Part shown: positions 1 to 5,895 of the stretch, in pieces
Layout: the number at the start of each line of letters is the position of its first letter
How positions within the stretch are numbered: position 1 is the first letter of the stretch
Source: a bacterium UBA1790
Lineage (GTDB): Bacteria > Bacteroidota > Bacteroidia > Bacteroidales > Muribaculaceae
Reading direction: 5' to 3'
Assembly: GCA_002314465.1 (NCBI GenBank)
Contig: DCGA01000122.1
Location: 284 to 6,315 of the forward strand
Length of the DNA: 6,032 bases
Position numbers and translations under genes: made by a program
Notes under the pieces: model-generated
The model's input: only the letters and a program-made list of their open reading frames with translations
Told to the model about the DNA's origin: nothing
The model's database searches: none

Positions 1-409
1 TGATGTCGATGCGGTAGTCTTCCATAGCCGAGTAGAGGTACTCCTCCACGATGGGGCTAAGGCGGTGTATCTCGTCGATAAAGAGCACATCGTTTTCCTC
101 AAGCGAAGTGAGCAGTCCGGCAAGGTCGCCGGGCTTGTCGAGAACCGGACCAGATGTCACTTTGAAGCCCACGCCCAGTTCGTTGGCAATGATGTTGCTC
201 AAAGTGGTCTTGCCGAGTCCCGGAGGTCCGTGAAACAGCACATGGTCAAGTGCTTCGCCACGCTGCCTTGCAGCCGCGACAAAGACGCTGAGGTTCTCTA
301 TAATCTTGTCCTGTCCGGCAAAATCGGACAGGCGCTCGGGGCGCAGGGCCTTCTCAAAGTCCTGGTCATTGCGCGTGCGCTCGTTGCGTATATCGAAATC
401 TTGTTCCAT
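1..409 (-). CDS. ruvB: RuvB, Holliday junction branch-migration ATPase (N-terminal 136 residues, cut by window edge)
   Basis: This is the motor subunit of the RuvABC resolvasome. RuvB hexamers load with RuvA on Holliday junctions and drive branch migration by ATP hydrolysis during recombinational repair, in the cytoplasm. The translation begins [10 protein letters not shown] and continues with the family's [13 protein letters not shown] segment at about residues 21-33. Walker A (GPPGLGKTT) is at residues 61-69 and Walker B with its DEIH box (VLFIDEIH) at 108-115. The block between them, ending KPGDLAG, is typical of RuvB and separates it from other AAA+ clamp-loader-like ATPases. The frame is open to base 1, so the rest of the ATPase core and the winged-helix C-terminus lie outside the window. 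The ATG at 407-409 is chosen because the N-terminal sequence matches the usual Bacteroidales RuvB start. A promoter-like element lies only a few bases upstream of it. Confidence 0.97.
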   Translation of the reverse strand, partial: MEQDFDIRNERTRNDQDFEKALRPERLSDFAGQDKIIENLSVFVAAARQRGEALDHVLFHGPPGLGKTTLSNIIANELGVGFKVTSGPVLDKPGDLAGLLTSLEENDVLFIDEIHRLSPIVEEYLYSAMEDYRIDI

Positions 410-415
410 AGACTG

Positions 416-447
416 CAAAGATAGTGATTTTTTCACATTTTGCGCGA
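416..447 (-). promoter_or_regulatory. Putative ruvB promoter (Bacteroidota -7/-33 type)
   Basis: Read on the minus strand, bases 423-416 are TATCTTTG, a full match to the Bacteroidota -7 consensus TAnnTTTG. The -33 position (about 443-447) has only a T-rich, imperfect TTTCG instead of TTTG. The last base of the -7 element lies 6 bp from the ruvB ATG, which puts the predicted transcript start within a few bases of the start codon. Confidence 0.65.
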
Positions 448-452
448 AAAAA
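428..452. repeat. AT-rich inverted repeat across the ruvB promoter spacer
   Basis: TTTTTTCAC (428-436) and GCGAAAAAA (444-452) form 9-bp arms with one mismatch or wobble, separated by 7 bases (ATTTTGC). The dyad sits between the -7 element and the expected -33 position. It could be an operator or merely a by-product of the A and T runs; no regulator is identifiable. Confidence 0.4.
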
Positions 453-523
453 AAGTTTAAAGTTTAAGGCATAATGTTCAGTGGGCAGCCCAACCTCGCC
501 TGTTAGGTTAGAAAACCGCCTTA

Positions 524-555
524 TTAACCTTTTACCCCGTTAACCTCTTAACCCT
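524..555. repeat. Degenerate 8-bp tandem repeat, four units, overlapping a stop codon
   Basis: The units are TTAACCTT (524-531), TTACCCCG (532-539), TTAACCTC (540-547) and TTAACCCT (548-555), in exact 8-bp register. The TTA that opens the fourth unit is the TAA stop of the minus-strand redox-protein gene, so the array continues into the last two codons of that gene. Confidence 0.6.
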
Positions 556-1051
556 TTATGTTTCTTTCCTCGAGCCACTGCATGTAGATGCGTATAGCGG
601 TTTCAACCATGCGCACGCAGGGGCGCTTGCGATAATACTCGTCGGTGCGAGCCTCGGGTGTGGATGTGATGACGATATCGGGGATGGTACCGTCGGCGCG
701 TTTCTTGTTCAGTCCCAGCAATTCCTTGCAGATGATGCTGCCAGTTACGTTCCTGAACCGTGCCGCGAGTTCCTGCACGGCAGCATAGTTCTGCGCCTTT
801 ACGGCCTGGTCGGCCTCCTCGCAGGCGGTCTCAAGTCCGGCGAGCATGAACATACCCAGTGCCGAGCCGCACGTTTCGCGCATGCGGCCTATGCCTCCGC
901 CATAAGATGCCGAGATGCGGGTCATCAGTCCGAGGGGTACATCATACCAGTCGGCAAACGCCATTGCCACGCTCTGCGAGCAGTTGTAGCCTTGTTTGAA
1001 GTAGCCCACGCCGAGTGCCACCCTGCGTTCGGTTTCTTGTTTCCAATCCAT
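548..1051 (-). CDS. C_GCAxxG_C_C family putative redox-active protein
   Basis: The product is 167 residues, cytoplasmic, with no signal peptide or membrane segment. It has the hallmarks of the C_GCAxxG_C_C family, named for spaced conserved cysteines around a CGAxxG motif. The first Cys lies in GYNCSQSV (C24). A glycine-rich GGGIGRM run (51-57) leads to C61 in CGSALG, where Ala of CGAxxG is replaced by Ser. C108 follows in GSIICKELLG and C145 in RPCVRMVETA. C77 is an extra cysteine. The cysteine pattern suggests thiol redox chemistry or metal/cluster binding, but to my knowledge the family's reaction is not established. The ATG at 1049-1051 gives the usual N-terminal length. It lies downstream of the secreted-protein gene, separated by a strong hairpin, and no good promoter is visible directly upstream. 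Its stop codon is embedded in an 8-bp tandem repeat. Confidence 0.88.
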   Translation of the reverse strand: MDWKQETERRVALGVGYFKQGYNCSQSVAMAFADWYDVPLGLMTRISASYGGGIGRMRETCGSALGMFMLAGLETACEEADQAVKAQNYAAVQELAARFRNVTGSIICKELLGLNKKRADGTIPDIVITSTPEARTDEYYRKRPCVRMVETAIRIYMQWLEERNIKG

Positions 1052-1068
1052 GATGTGTTTTAACAGAA

Positions 1069-1106
1069 ACTGATGCTATAGCGAGCAATTACGCTATAGC
1101 ATCAGT
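1069..1106 (-). terminator. Strong hairpin, probable intrinsic terminator of the peptidase operon (or attenuator)
   Basis: The arms ACTGATGCTATAGCG (1069-1083) and CGCTATAGCATCAGT (1092-1106) are perfectly complementary over 15 bp, with an 8-base loop. On the minus strand the hairpin begins 16 bp after the stop codon at 1123 and is followed by the T-rich TTTCTGTT, which suits factor-independent termination in that direction. The plus-strand side has no T run. The hairpin ends only 17 bp before the ATG of the redox-protein gene, so it could also act as a leader structure for that gene. Confidence 0.75.
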
Positions 1107-1122
1107 GATATTGTGTGAGCGA

Positions 1123-1752
1123 TTAGTCGTAGATGGTTTCAAAGCGGTCGGTGTTCCACTTGAGGCGGTACACCACTTTGCCGGTCGAAACGCTTGTAAC
1201 GGTGATGAGGCCATTTTCAAGCACGGCGGTCATCAAGCCCTGGGGTGCATCTCCGAGAACCTCCTCCATGGCAAAGTTACCGTTGATTTCGCTGCAGGGG
1301 AAGGCAACCAGCATAGCCATCTGGTTCTTTTCTTCGTTCTTGCTGCGTGCTACTATCACGATTTCATCCATTCCGTCCATGTTGAAGTCATAGAAACCCA
1401 GAATGTAGTCGTTGTCTTGGTACAGGGTCTCGGTGTCGCCCTTGTAGCCTTCTGCGCCGAGGGTCATCGATGCGTCGAGGGTAGCCGTGGCTGTGCTCCT
1501 TTCCTTGGTGTTAAACATCTCAATGCTCACGCCGCCAAAGAAGTCGTCAAACTTAATGGTGGTTTTGCTGTATTTGCCTGTGGGGTCGTTGAAATTGACT
1601 GCGACACCTGCTTCGGTGGTAACGTCTTTGATGTTAAGCACTTTAGCGTCTTTCAGACCCTGGAAAAAGAGGTCGGACTGCGCTTGTGCGGGTGTAGCCA
1701 CGCCTATGAGGGCTGCTGCGACTACGCTAAGCGATAAAATAATCTGTTTCAT
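1123..1752 (-). CDS. Exported protein of unknown function with a DxNxDGxDE loop
   Basis: I do not recognise a named family. The 209-residue product opens with a clear signal peptide: MKQ, a hydrophobic core at about residues 4-18, and a likely cleavage after A22-Q-A24. The mature part is about 185 residues with alternating short hydrophobic and polar stretches, suggesting a mainly beta fold. One segment, GFYDFNMDGMDEIVIV (119-134), has the D122-x-N124-x-D126-G127-x-D129-E130 spacing seen in calcium-binding loops of FG-GAP/VCBS-like repeats and dockerin-type loops, but only one copy is present. There is a single cysteine in the mature part (C153), so no intramolecular disulfide, and no lipobox, so a soluble periplasmic location is likely. 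The start is 15 bp after the peptidase stop codon, with no room for a promoter, so the two genes are probably cotranscribed. A role alongside the peptidase is inference from position only. Confidence 0.85.
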   Translation of the reverse strand: MKQIILSLSVVAAALIGVATPAQAQSDLFFQGLKDAKVLNIKDVTTEAGVAVNFNDPTGKYSKTTIKFDDFFGGVSIEMFNTKERSTATATLDASMTLGAEGYKGDTETLYQDNDYILGFYDFNMDGMDEIVIVARSKNEEKNQMAMLVAFPCSEINGNFAMEEVLGDAPQGLMTAVLENGLITVTSVSTGKVVYRLKWNTDRFETIYD

Positions 1753-1767
1753 TGTTCCTAATTAGTA

Positions 1768-3888
1768 TTATTGTTTTTTGTATTTGTACTTCACGCCCAG
1801 GTTGTACATGATGAACGCCTGTATGTCGGTGTACTCCTCGATAACCTTGGTGATGGGCTTGCCGTGTCCGTGTCCGGCATTGGTGTCGATACGTATCATC
1901 TTCACGGCCTCGCCTGTGTTGCTTGCCTGCAGTTGGGCAGTGTACTTGAACGAGTGGGCGGGAACCACACGGTCGTCGTGGTCGCCGCTGGTGACGAGGA
2001 TGGGAGGATACTTGGTGCCGTCGTTCTTGATGGTGTGCAGGGGAGAGTAGGCCTTGAGGTACTCAAACATCTCCTTGGAGTCGTCGCTGCGGCCGTAGTC
2101 GTGTGCCCAGTTCCACCCGATGGTGAAGCCGTGGTAGCGCAGCATGTCCATAACGCCCACCTGGGGCACTGCAGCGCCGTAGAGGTCGGGACGCTGGTTT
2201 ACTACCGCACCCACGAGCAGACCGCCGTTGCTGGCACCGTTGATGCCTATCTTGCCCTTGCAGGTGAAACCTTCCTTGATGAGCCACTCGGCAGCCGCGA
2301 TGAAGTCGTCAAACACGTTCTGCTTCTGCATTTTTGTTCCTGCCTCGTGCCACTTCTCGCCATACTCACCGCCACCACGCAGATTGGTGTAGGCATATAC
2401 GCCGCCGGCATCGAGCATCGCAAAGGGGGTGCGAGAGTAACTGTAGGCGGGGTTGAGGCTTATGTTGAAGCCACCGTAGCCATAAACGAGGGCGGGGCGC
2501 TTGCCGTCGCGCTTGAGCCCCTTCTTGTAGATGAGGAACATGGGGATGCGTGTGCCGTCCTTAGAGGGGAAGAACACTTGCTCGGTAACGTAAGCATCGC
2601 GGTTGATGGGTACGTCGGGAGCAAAGATGCAAGTCGACTTGCCGCTTGCCATGTCATAGGAGTAGATTGATGTGGGATAAACGAAACTGGTGAAACTGTA
2701 GAATACCTCCTGCTCGCTGTTCTTGCAAGAGAATCCGGTAGAGCCGAAGGTGGGCAGTTCTATCTCGTGCTCCATGTTGCCCTGTGCGTCAAACACGTAG
2801 GGATGGCTCGACGCGTCGCGGTCGTAGGTAATGATGAACTTGCCTGCTGCAAGACGGGCGCTTGAGAGTACCCATTCGCGCTCGGCGATGAAGTCCTTGC
2901 GGCTTGCCTTGCTCAGGTTGTCGATGTCGTAGGAAACGACCTTCCAGCACGGTGCGCCGGCGTTGGTCATTACGTATATCTTGCCATTGGCAACACCTAT
3001 GGGTTCGTTGTAAGAGCCGTCGGTGTCGGCAAGGCGGATGTAGTGCGGGTTAACGTCCTTGAGGTCTTTTACCCACAGGCCGTTACCCTCGCCGCCGCTA
3101 TCCATAACGAAGACGAAGCGCTCCTTGCCCATGACCGATGCCTGGTGGAACAGCAAGGGTTCCTTCATGTTCTGGAACTCAACGTAGTCGTCGTTCTGGG
3201 GGGTGCCTATCTTGTGGTAGCACACCTTGTGGAACTCGTTCTTGCTCGACTTGGCGTTCTCGGGAGCGTCGTAGCAACTGTAGAAGAAGCCGTCACCCAG
3301 CCACTGGGCATCGGTAAACTTGGCCCACATGATGTGGTCGTCGAGTTTCTTGCCGGTGAGCAGGTCGATGACGTAGATTTCGTTCCAGTCGCTGCCGTTG
3401 CGCGTGATGACGTAGGCCATGTAGTGGCCGTCCTCGCTGAAGTTGGTCTGCTGCAGCGCCACGGTGCCGTCGTTCGACAGAGTGTTGGGGTCGAGCACCA
3501 CGCGTGCCTCGCCGTCGAGGGCATCCTTCACGTAGAGCACGCTCTGGTTTTGCAGACCGTTGTTCTTGAAGAAGTAGTACTTGCCCTTAACCTTGAATGG
3601 AGTGCCCATCTTCTCGTAGTTGGCAAGTTCGGTGATGCGTTTCTTCACGTCCTCGCGTCCGGGGATGTGCGACAGGTAGTCGTGGCTTATCTTGTTCTGT
3701 GCTTTGACCCATGCAGCGGTTTCCTCGCTGTTGTCGTCCTCGAGCCAGCGGTAGGGGTCGGGCACTTGTGTACCGAAGTAGGTGTCAACGGTGTCGACGC
3801 GGCGTGCGTCGGGATAGTTGAAAGTCTTGGCCTGCGACGCAACTGCGCCAGCGGCAAGTAGTGTTGTGCACATGATGAGATGCTTCAT
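1768..3888 (-). CDS. Exported prolyl oligopeptidase (S9A serine peptidase)
   Basis: This enzyme cleaves short peptides after proline, and is probably periplasmic. The 706-residue protein has a signal peptide (MKHLIMCTTLLAAGAVASQA, cleavage near residue 20), an N-terminal segment with the family signature VPDPYRWLED (about 42-51), a seven-bladed beta-propeller region (about 80-430) and a C-terminal alpha/beta-hydrolase domain. Catalytic residues are visible: S553 in GASNGG, D638 in DHDDRVVP and H673 in AGHGHGK. Y471 in YGYGGF matches the oxyanion-hole Tyr, W594 the proline-stacking Trp and R640 the substrate-binding Arg of porcine enzyme, so it should be active. Length is normal for the family once the exported N-terminus is counted. 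An in-frame ATG at 3958-3960 would add 24 residues, but this start lies upstream of the -7/-33 promoter and would bury the signal peptide, so the ATG at 3886-3888 is preferred. It is followed after 15 bp by the small exported-protein gene. Confidence 0.96.
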   Translation of the reverse strand: MKHLIMCTTLLAAGAVASQAKTFNYPDARRVDTVDTYFGTQVPDPYRWLEDDNSEETAAWVKAQNKISHDYLSHIPGREDVKKRITELANYEKMGTPFKVKGKYYFFKNNGLQNQSVLYVKDALDGEARVVLDPNTLSNDGTVALQQTNFSEDGHYMAYVITRNGSDWNEIYVIDLLTGKKLDDHIMWAKFTDAQWLGDGFFYSCYDAPENAKSSKNEFHKVCYHKIGTPQNDDYVEFQNMKEPLLFHQASVMGKERFVFVMDSGGEGNGLWVKDLKDVNPHYIRLADTDGSYNEPIGVANGKIYVMTNAGAPCWKVVSYDIDNLSKASRKDFIAEREWVLSSARLAAGKFIITYDRDASSHPYVFDAQGNMEHEIELPTFGSTGFSCKNSEQEVFYSFTSFVYPTSIYSYDMASGKSTCIFAPDVPINRDAYVTEQVFFPSKDGTRIPMFLIYKKGLKRDGKRPALVYGYGGFNISLNPAYSYSRTPFAMLDAGGVYAYTNLRGGGEYGEKWHEAGTKMQKQNVFDDFIAAAEWLIKEGFTCKGKIGINGASNGGLLVGAVVNQRPDLYGAAVPQVGVMDMLRYHGFTIGWNWAHDYGRSDDSKEMFEYLKAYSPLHTIKNDGTKYPPILVTSGDHDDRVVPAHSFKYTAQLQASNTGEAVKMIRIDTNAGHGHGKPITKVIEEYTDIQAFIMYNLGVKYKYKKQ

Positions 3889-3915
3889 ATAGTCGTTGTT
3901 AAGAATAATCTGCCA

Positions 3916-3947
3916 CAAAGGTAGTGTTTTTTTGACTAAAACCCAAA
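3916..3947 (-). promoter_or_regulatory. Promoter of the prolyl oligopeptidase operon
   Basis: On the minus strand TTTG (3947-3944) and TACCTTTG (3923-3916) are separated by 20 bp, a good match to the Bacteroidota -33/-7 pattern. The predicted transcript start is near 3910, giving a leader of roughly 20-25 bases before the ATG at 3888. Its position decides the translation start, because the longer in-frame start at 3960 would not be on the transcript. The spacer contains a 17-bp sequence that recurs at 5861-5877. Confidence 0.8.
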
Positions 3948-4000
3948 CGAAAACGCGCAATGCGCCTTGTCTCGGCCGTACATACCGGTGCGTGGGGGAT

Positions 4001-4041
4001 ATAAAAAACTACTGCTGCATCAATTCGATACAGCAGTAGTT
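4001..4041 (-). terminator. Intrinsic terminator of the CoA transferase gene
   Basis: AACTACTGCTG (4007-4017) and CAGCAGTAGTT (4031-4041) form an 11-bp perfect stem. Beyond one C/A mismatch, ATC and GAT add three more pairs around an AATTC loop. On the minus strand the stem runs into TTTTTTAT (4008-4001), a proper T tract. It begins 34 bp after the stop codon at 4076, so the CoA transferase transcript should end here. Confidence 0.85.
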
Positions 4042-4053
4042 ATGAAAATCTTG

Positions 4054-4065
4054 GGTTAATTAACC
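4054..4065. repeat. 12-bp perfect palindrome GGTTAATTAACC
   Basis: A perfect dyad lies between the CoA transferase stop codon and its terminator. It could be a protein-binding site or chance in AT-rich DNA; nothing else supports a function. Confidence 0.3.
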
Positions 4066-4075
4066 GAATAGTTGA

Positions 4076-5578
4076 TTAGTCAACCTGGTAGTGTGAGTAG
4101 TCGGTCTTACGCATGTCGCCTGTAGCAGCGAGGGCGCTGTGGAACGAGAGTGCCAGGTTGGGGTTCATGAGTACGTGGCCGCCCTTAGAGAGCTTGAGGT
4201 ACTCACGCAACAGGGGGCGATAGGTGGGGTGAGCCACCTTCTCGATAATCTCGTGTGCGCACTGGATGGGGTCCTTGCCACGCAGGTCGGCTACGCCCTG
4301 GTCGGTAACGATGATGTCAACCGAGTGGAGGGTGTGGTCGATGTGGGTACACATGGGAACCACGGTGCTGATGCAGTCGTCCTTCTTGATAGAGGGGCAC
4401 ACGAAGATAGATGTATAGGCGTTGCGGGTAAAGTCGCCTGAACCACCGATACCGTTCATCAGGCGGGTACCGCTAACGTGTGAAGAGTTGATGTTACCGA
4501 AGATGTCGACCTCGATAGCGGTGTTCATTGATACAACACCAAGACGGCGGATAACCTCGGGGTTGTTGCTGATCTCGGCGGGGCGCATGAGCACCTTGTT
4601 GCGCATTGTCTTGATGTCGGCGAAGAGGTTCATCATCGCGTCGTGCGACAGTGTGAGAGAGCAAGTAGAAACAAACTCGCAACGGCCGCTCTGCAGCAGT
4701 TTGACGAATGTGTCCTGCATAACCTCGGTATATACCTGGAACGCGGGGATTGCTGTACTGGTCTCGAGAGCCTCGAGCACTGCGTTGGCGATGTTACCTA
4801 CACCACTCTGGATGGGGAGGAACTCCTTGGGCATACGGCCCACCTTGATTTCGTTCTCGAGGAACGCGCACACGTTCTTACCAATCTGGCGAGTAGTGTC
4901 GTCAAGGGGAGTGAACTTGCCGGGCATACCCAGGGGCATAGAAGTCTTTACCACTGCAACGACCTTCTTGGGGTCAACGTGAGCGGTGGGCTTACCTGCG
5001 CGGTCGCTGGGCTTGTAGATGGGAATCTCGCGGCGGCAAGGGGGATCCAGTGGCACGTAGATGTCGTGCATACCGAGAATCTCCTCGGGGAGCTGGTCGT
5101 TGATCTCAACGATAACCTTGTCGGCAAGCTGCAGCCATGTGGGGCTGTTACCAACAGCGGTACCGAGCACGATTTCGCCGTCGTCGCTGATGCTCTGAGC
5201 CTCGATGATGGCAACATCCATCTTGCCATACATACCGTAGCGAACCTCCTGAGCCATCTCGCTAAGGTGGCGGTCGCTGTAGTGTACCTCACCGGCGTTG
5301 ATGCGGTTACGTACCTCGGGGAGTGACTGATAGGGTGCACGGAAGTTAAGTGCATGAGCGCGTGACAACTCACCGTCGGTGTAGTCGTTGGTTGATGCGC
5401 CACTAAACAAGTTGATTTTGAACTCGCGTCCTGCCTCGTGCTCAGCGCGAGCCTTAGCAGCAACAGCTACTGGAACAACCTTGGGGTTACCGGGAATAGT
5501 AAAACCAGAAACACCTACGTTATCACCATTCTTTACAAATTCGGCAGCCTCGGCAGCCGACATGATAGGATAAATCAT
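4076..5578 (-). CDS. Acetyl-CoA hydrolase/transferase family enzyme, probable succinate CoA transferase
   Basis: This 500-residue cytoplasmic enzyme belongs to the class I CoA transferases of the AarC/Cat1/ScpC type. They move CoA between carboxylic acids (for example succinyl-CoA or propionyl-CoA with acetate or succinate) through a covalent glutamyl-CoA intermediate. The likely catalytic glutamate is E285 in VYTEVMQD. The preceding QSGVGNIANAV (257-267) is the conserved CoA-binding loop, and GTRLMNGIGGSGDF (370-383) is the glycine-rich motif typical of the succinate CoA transferase subgroup. The N-terminal GDNVGVSGFTIPGNPK (18-33) and IVTDQGVADLRG (423-434) also fit. Length is normal for the family and no key motif is missing. 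In Bacteroidales such an enzyme would serve acetate/succinate/propionate fermentation; acid specificity cannot be read from the sequence. The ATG at 5576-5578 is used; ATG at codon 6 is an alternative. It has its own promoter and terminator, so it appears monocistronic. Confidence 0.94.
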   Translation of the reverse strand: MIYPIMSAAEAAEFVKNGDNVGVSGFTIPGNPKVVPVAVAAKARAEHEAGREFKINLFSGASTNDYTDGELSRAHALNFRAPYQSLPEVRNRINAGEVHYSDRHLSEMAQEVRYGMYGKMDVAIIEAQSISDDGEIVLGTAVGNSPTWLQLADKVIVEINDQLPEEILGMHDIYVPLDPPCRREIPIYKPSDRAGKPTAHVDPKKVVAVVKTSMPLGMPGKFTPLDDTTRQIGKNVCAFLENEIKVGRMPKEFLPIQSGVGNIANAVLEALETSTAIPAFQVYTEVMQDTFVKLLQSGRCEFVSTCSLTLSHDAMMNLFADIKTMRNKVLMRPAEISNNPEVIRRLGVVSMNTAIEVDIFGNINSSHVSGTRLMNGIGGSGDFTRNAYTSIFVCPSIKKDDCISTVVPMCTHIDHTLHSVDIIVTDQGVADLRGKDPIQCAHEIIEKVAHPTYRPLLREYLKLSKGGHVLMNPNLALSFHSALAATGDMRKTDYSHYQVD

Positions 5579-5624
5579 TCTAGTTATTATTTTGTTTTTT
5601 TGAGTTTGCGGGTAATTAGCGATG

Positions 5625-5655
5625 CAAAATTACTCAATATCTTGCGCACTACAAA
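5625..5655 (-). promoter_or_regulatory. Promoter of the CoA transferase gene
   Basis: On the minus strand TTTG (5655-5652) and TAATTTTG (5632-5625) are separated by 19 bp, matching the Bacteroidota -33/-7 consensus. The expected transcript start is near 5619, leaving an AT-rich leader of about 40 bases (with AAAAAAACAAAA) and no Shine-Dalgarno site, as is usual in this phylum. Confidence 0.8.
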
Positions 5656-5779
5656 ATAAATACCACGAAATAATTCGCAGTGGGGGTTTTTAGACAGAAG
5701 AACATAAGGGCTTTGGCTGGTGATTTAAGAACATAAACTGAAAGTAATTAAGCTTCGCGGTGGGGATATAAACTGAAAG

Positions 5780-5809
5780 AAATTACGATAAATTACATGA
5801 AATTAAGCT
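5780..5809. repeat. 10-bp tandem repeat, three units
   Basis: The units are AAATTACGAT (5780-5789), AAATTACATG (5790-5799) and AAATTAAGCT (5800-5809). They are in exact 10-bp register; the third runs into the AAGCTTCGCG element. Confidence 0.6.
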
Positions 5810-5831
5810 TCGCGAGGGGGTGGTGTCCTCA

Positions 5832-5858
5832 CACAGATCTCACGGATCTCACAGATTT
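5832..5858. repeat. 9-bp tandem repeat, three units
   Basis: The units are CACAGATCT (5832-5840), CACGGATCT (5841-5849) and CACAGATTT (5850-5858), in exact 9-bp register with one difference each from the consensus CACAGATCT in units two and three. Confidence 0.7.
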
Positions 5859-5869
5859 TATGTTTTTTT

Positions 5870-5895
5870 GACTAAAAAGACAAAAAGACTAAAAA
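5870..5895. repeat. 8-9-bp tandem repeat GACTAAAAA
   Basis: The units are GACTAAAAA (5870-5878), GACAAAAA (5879-5886) and GACTAAAAA (5887-5895). The array runs directly into the third AAGCTTCGCG copy, and its A run supplies the T tract of the minus-strand terminator there. Confidence 0.6.

Larger units (their letters stand above)
410..547. other. Intergenic region between the redox-protein gene and ruvB
   Basis: This 138-bp spacer holds the ruvB -7 element, an AT-rich inverted repeat over the promoter spacer, a 7-bp direct repeat (AGTTTAA at 454-460 and 461-467), a small dyad TGGGCAGCCCA at 482-492, and the greater part of an 8-bp-period tandem array at its right end. I see no clear intrinsic terminator for the upstream gene. 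The run of eight A (T on the minus strand) at about 447-454 has no stable GC-rich stem directly before it. Confidence 0.6.

Noticed and set aside
51..424. Plus-strand frames over the ruvB region (51-233, 65-424)
   Set aside because: The minus-strand frame encodes RuvB with Walker A and B motifs; these are its antisense.
1272..1279. TAACTTTG on the minus strand as a promoter for the redox-protein gene
   Set aside because: It matches the -7 consensus but has no TTTG at 19-21 bp, lies inside the upstream coding region about 220 bp from the start, and is upstream of the terminator hairpin.
1771..3861. Long open frames on the plus strand opposite the prolyl oligopeptidase (1771-2670 and 3043-3861)
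   Set aside because: They lie antisense to a gene with an intact catalytic triad. Their translations are rich in Val, Leu, Ala, Gly and His, as expected from the mirror of a GC-biased third codon position, and contain no recognisable motif.
3889..3960. Longer prolyl oligopeptidase starting at the ATG at 3958-3960
   Set aside because: The extra 24 codons cover the -7/-33 promoter and would put the signal peptide inside the protein.
4139..5326. Plus-strand frames opposite the CoA transferase (4139-4441, 4422-4982, 4643-5326)
   Set aside because: They are shadows of a well-supported 500-residue enzyme, overlap one another in different frames, and lack promoters.
5798..5872. Small plus-strand frame of 24 codons starting at 5798
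   Set aside because: It is a translation of the 10-bp and 9-bp repeats and poly-T, with no conserved or structured feature.
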